Positions 5,708 to 7,039 of a stretch of DNA of 7,039 bases are shown piece after piece (positions within the stretch are counted from its first letter, which is position 1; each line of letters opens with the position of its first letter). The DNA lies in the NCBI GenBank assembly GCA_030425055.1, contig JAUHVN010000145.1:1-7039 (forward strand), written 5' to 3'. The notes beneath the pieces are model-generated. The model was not told the DNA's origin and did no database searches. It saw only the letters and a list, made by a program, of their open reading frames with translations. A program made the position numbers and the translations under genes. This DNA is from Actinomycetes bacterium (GTDB lineage: Bacteria; Actinomycetota; Actinomycetes; Actinomycetales; Microbacteriaceae).

Positions 5708-7039
5708 TCACTCCGCGCGGTACAGGTGCATGGTCGTGCCCTCCGCGCGCAGGACGTCGCCGGGCGCGTGGTCGGTCTCGTCCGTGAGGGGCTCCTCGTC
5801 CGCGCTGCTCCACAGCCGGATGTACCGGGTGACGCCGTCGATCGAAGGAAGCGTCACGTCGATGGGGCGCTCGTCGCCGTGGACGATGAGCAGGATGCGG
5901 TTGGGATCCTCGGTCTCGGGGGTCGACGAGGCGACGTACTGCAGCGTGCGGTGCGTGGGATCGGTCCATCGCTCACCCGACATCGTCTCGCCGCGCTCGT
6001 CGTACCACTCCATCTCGGACGCGGAAGGAGTGCGTTCGCCGAGCCGCGCGAAGCGGCGCGGACGCAGCGCGGGGTTCGCCGCCCGCAGCGCGATGAGCCG
6101 CCGCGCATGCGCGTACAGCTGCCGCTGACTCGGCGTGTGCTCCCACGACAGCCACGTGAGCGGCGAGTCGTGGCAGTACGCGTTGTTGTTGCCGCGCTGC
6201 GTGCGGGCGAACTCGTCGCCGGCGGTCATCATCGGCACGCCGGCTGACAGCAGGAGCGTCCCGAGCAGATTGCGCATCGCACGCCGACGCGTCGCGAGGA
6301 TGCGCTCGTCGTCTGTCGGCCCCTCGGCGCCGTGGTTGAACGAGCGGTTCGTGTCGGCGCCGTCGCGATTGTGCTCGCCGTTGCCGAGGTTGTGCTTGAC
6401 GTCGTACGAGACGAGGTCGCGCAGCGTGAAGCCGTCGTGCGCCGTGACGAAGTTCACGCCGGCCAGCGGGCCGCGGTCTTCCGAGAACGTGTTGGACGAC
6501 CCCGCCAGACGGGTCGCGAACCCGCCGATGCCCACGGGCGACACGCCGGCGCGACGTGCGTAGTCCACGTCGCTCAGCCAGAAGTTGCGTACGCGGTCGC
6601 GATAGCGATCGTTCCACTCCAGCCAGCCGTCGCCGAAGTTGCCGGTCTGCCAGCCGCCCATCCCGACGTCCCAGGGCTCCGCGATCTTCTTGACGTCCGA
6701 CAGTTCGGGATCGTCGATGATCGCGCGCAGCAGCGGATGCTCGGGATCGAAGGTGTGGGCGCCGTCGCGGCCGAGCGTCGCGGCGAGGTCGAACCGGAAG
6801 CCGTCGACCTGCACGTCGCGCGCCCAGTACCGCAGCGAGTCGAGCACGAGGCGGGCTGCGGCATCCGTCGTCGTGTCCACGGCGTTGCCGCACCCGGTCA
6901 CGTCGATGTACGTGCCGTCGGAGGTCTGCCGGTAGTAGGCGCGGTTGTCGAGACCGCGCAGGCTCGACCGTGGGCCGCCGATCTCGGCCTCGGCGGTGTG
7001 GTTGTAGACGACGTCGAGGATCACCTCGAGGCCCGCCTC
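5708..7039 (-). CDS. glgX: Glycogen/maltooligosaccharide debranching enzyme GlgX (TreX type), 5'-truncated by window edge
   Basis: This GH13 isoamylase-type enzyme hydrolyses alpha-1,6 branch points of glycogen. The 443 residues seen are the C-terminal part; family members are about 700 aa, so roughly 260-270 N-terminal residues, including the CBM48 domain, lie off the right edge. The frame is open to the edge. The GTG at 7022-7024 is an internal Val codon, not the start. Counting from the edge, motif I is VILDVVYNHT (6-15), the nucleophile is D84 (DGFRFDLA), the acid/base is E121 (IAEPWD) and the third acid is D202 (TAHDGFTL). The GlgX-type signatures NGEHNRDG and GDEFARTQRGNNNAYCHD follow. 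The E121-D202 spacing of 81 is longer than the 72 I recall for E. coli GlgX, because of a loop near YARRAGVSPVG (160-170). It ends 53 nt before glgE and is likely co-transcribed. TreX involved in trehalose synthesis from glycogen is an equally fitting name, and gene order beyond the edge would decide. Confidence 0.95.
   Translation of the reverse strand, partial: EAGLEVILDVVYNHTAEAEIGGPRSSLRGLDNRAYYRQTSDGTYIDVTGCGNAVDTTTDAAARLVLDSLRYWARDVQVDGFRFDLAATLGRDGAHTFDPEHPLLRAIIDDPELSDVKKIAEPWDVGMGGWQTGNFGDGWLEWNDRYRDRVRNFWLSDVDYARRAGVSPVGIGGFATRLAGSSNTFSEDRGPLAGVNFVTAHDGFTLRDLVSYDVKHNLGNGEHNRDGADTNRSFNHGAEGPTDDERILATRRRAMRNLLGTLLLSAGVPMMTAGDEFARTQRGNNNAYCHDSPLTWLSWEHTPSQRQLYAHARRLIALRAANPALRPRRFARLGERTPSASEMEWYDERGETMSGERWTDPTHRTLQYVASSTPETEDPNRILLIVHGDERPIDVTLPSIDGVTRYIRLWSSADEEPLTDETDHAPGDVLRAEGTTMHLYRAE

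Noticed and set aside
1..7039. CRISPR arrays, tRNA or rRNA genes, insertion sequences or phage genes
   Set aside because: No spaced repeats, cloverleaf-like sequences, transposase-like proteins or terminal inverted repeats were seen on either strand.

Overview
The window is high-GC DNA (roughly two-thirds G+C by eye) with strongly GC-ending codons. Long open frames run antisense to the real genes, as is usual at this base composition. Gene content points to an actinobacterium, most likely of the Microbacteriaceae (Microbacterium-like). The grounds are a GlgE-type maltosyltransferase gene, an actinobacterial-style GlgX, and a DUF222/HNH ('13E12 repeat' family) protein. The genus is an inference from protein style, not a database match.

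All four genes lie on the minus strand, so transcription runs from right to left. In transcription order: (1) the C-terminal 443 residues of a glycogen/maltooligosaccharide debranching enzyme, GlgX/TreX (5708-7039), cut by the right edge; (2) a 53-base gap with a small GC hairpin; (3) complete glgE (3573-5654, 693 aa), alpha-1,4-glucan:maltose-1-phosphate maltosyltransferase; (4) complete glgB (1411-3576, 721 aa), the 1,4-alpha-glucan branching enzyme, whose ATG overlaps the glgE stop codon (ATGA) behind a strong AAGGAG; (5) a 167-base intergenic region with weak hairpins but no canonical terminator; (6) a DUF222/HNH endonuclease-like gene (1-1243), cut by the left edge inside its HNH motif. 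The last gene has no stop codon inside the window.

The three sugar genes form one functional set for alpha-glucan metabolism. GlgE adds maltosyl units from maltose-1-phosphate to linear alpha-1,4 chains, GlgB introduces alpha-1,6 branches, and GlgX removes branches for turnover. The genes that supply maltose-1-phosphate (treS/mak or glgC/glgM) are not in the window. All expected catalytic residues are present, so each enzyme should be active. The DUF222/HNH gene is an unrelated neighbour with a separate start region.

Most of the window is ordinary core metabolism, and I see no convincing new system. The points worth a second look are small: a possible four-codon leader cistron overlapping the DUF222 start, a 12-bp perfect palindrome over the glgE start codon, a strand-biased recurring octamer (CGGATGCC on the coding strand), a long charged helical stretch inside the DUF222 protein, and the glgE-glgB translational overlap.
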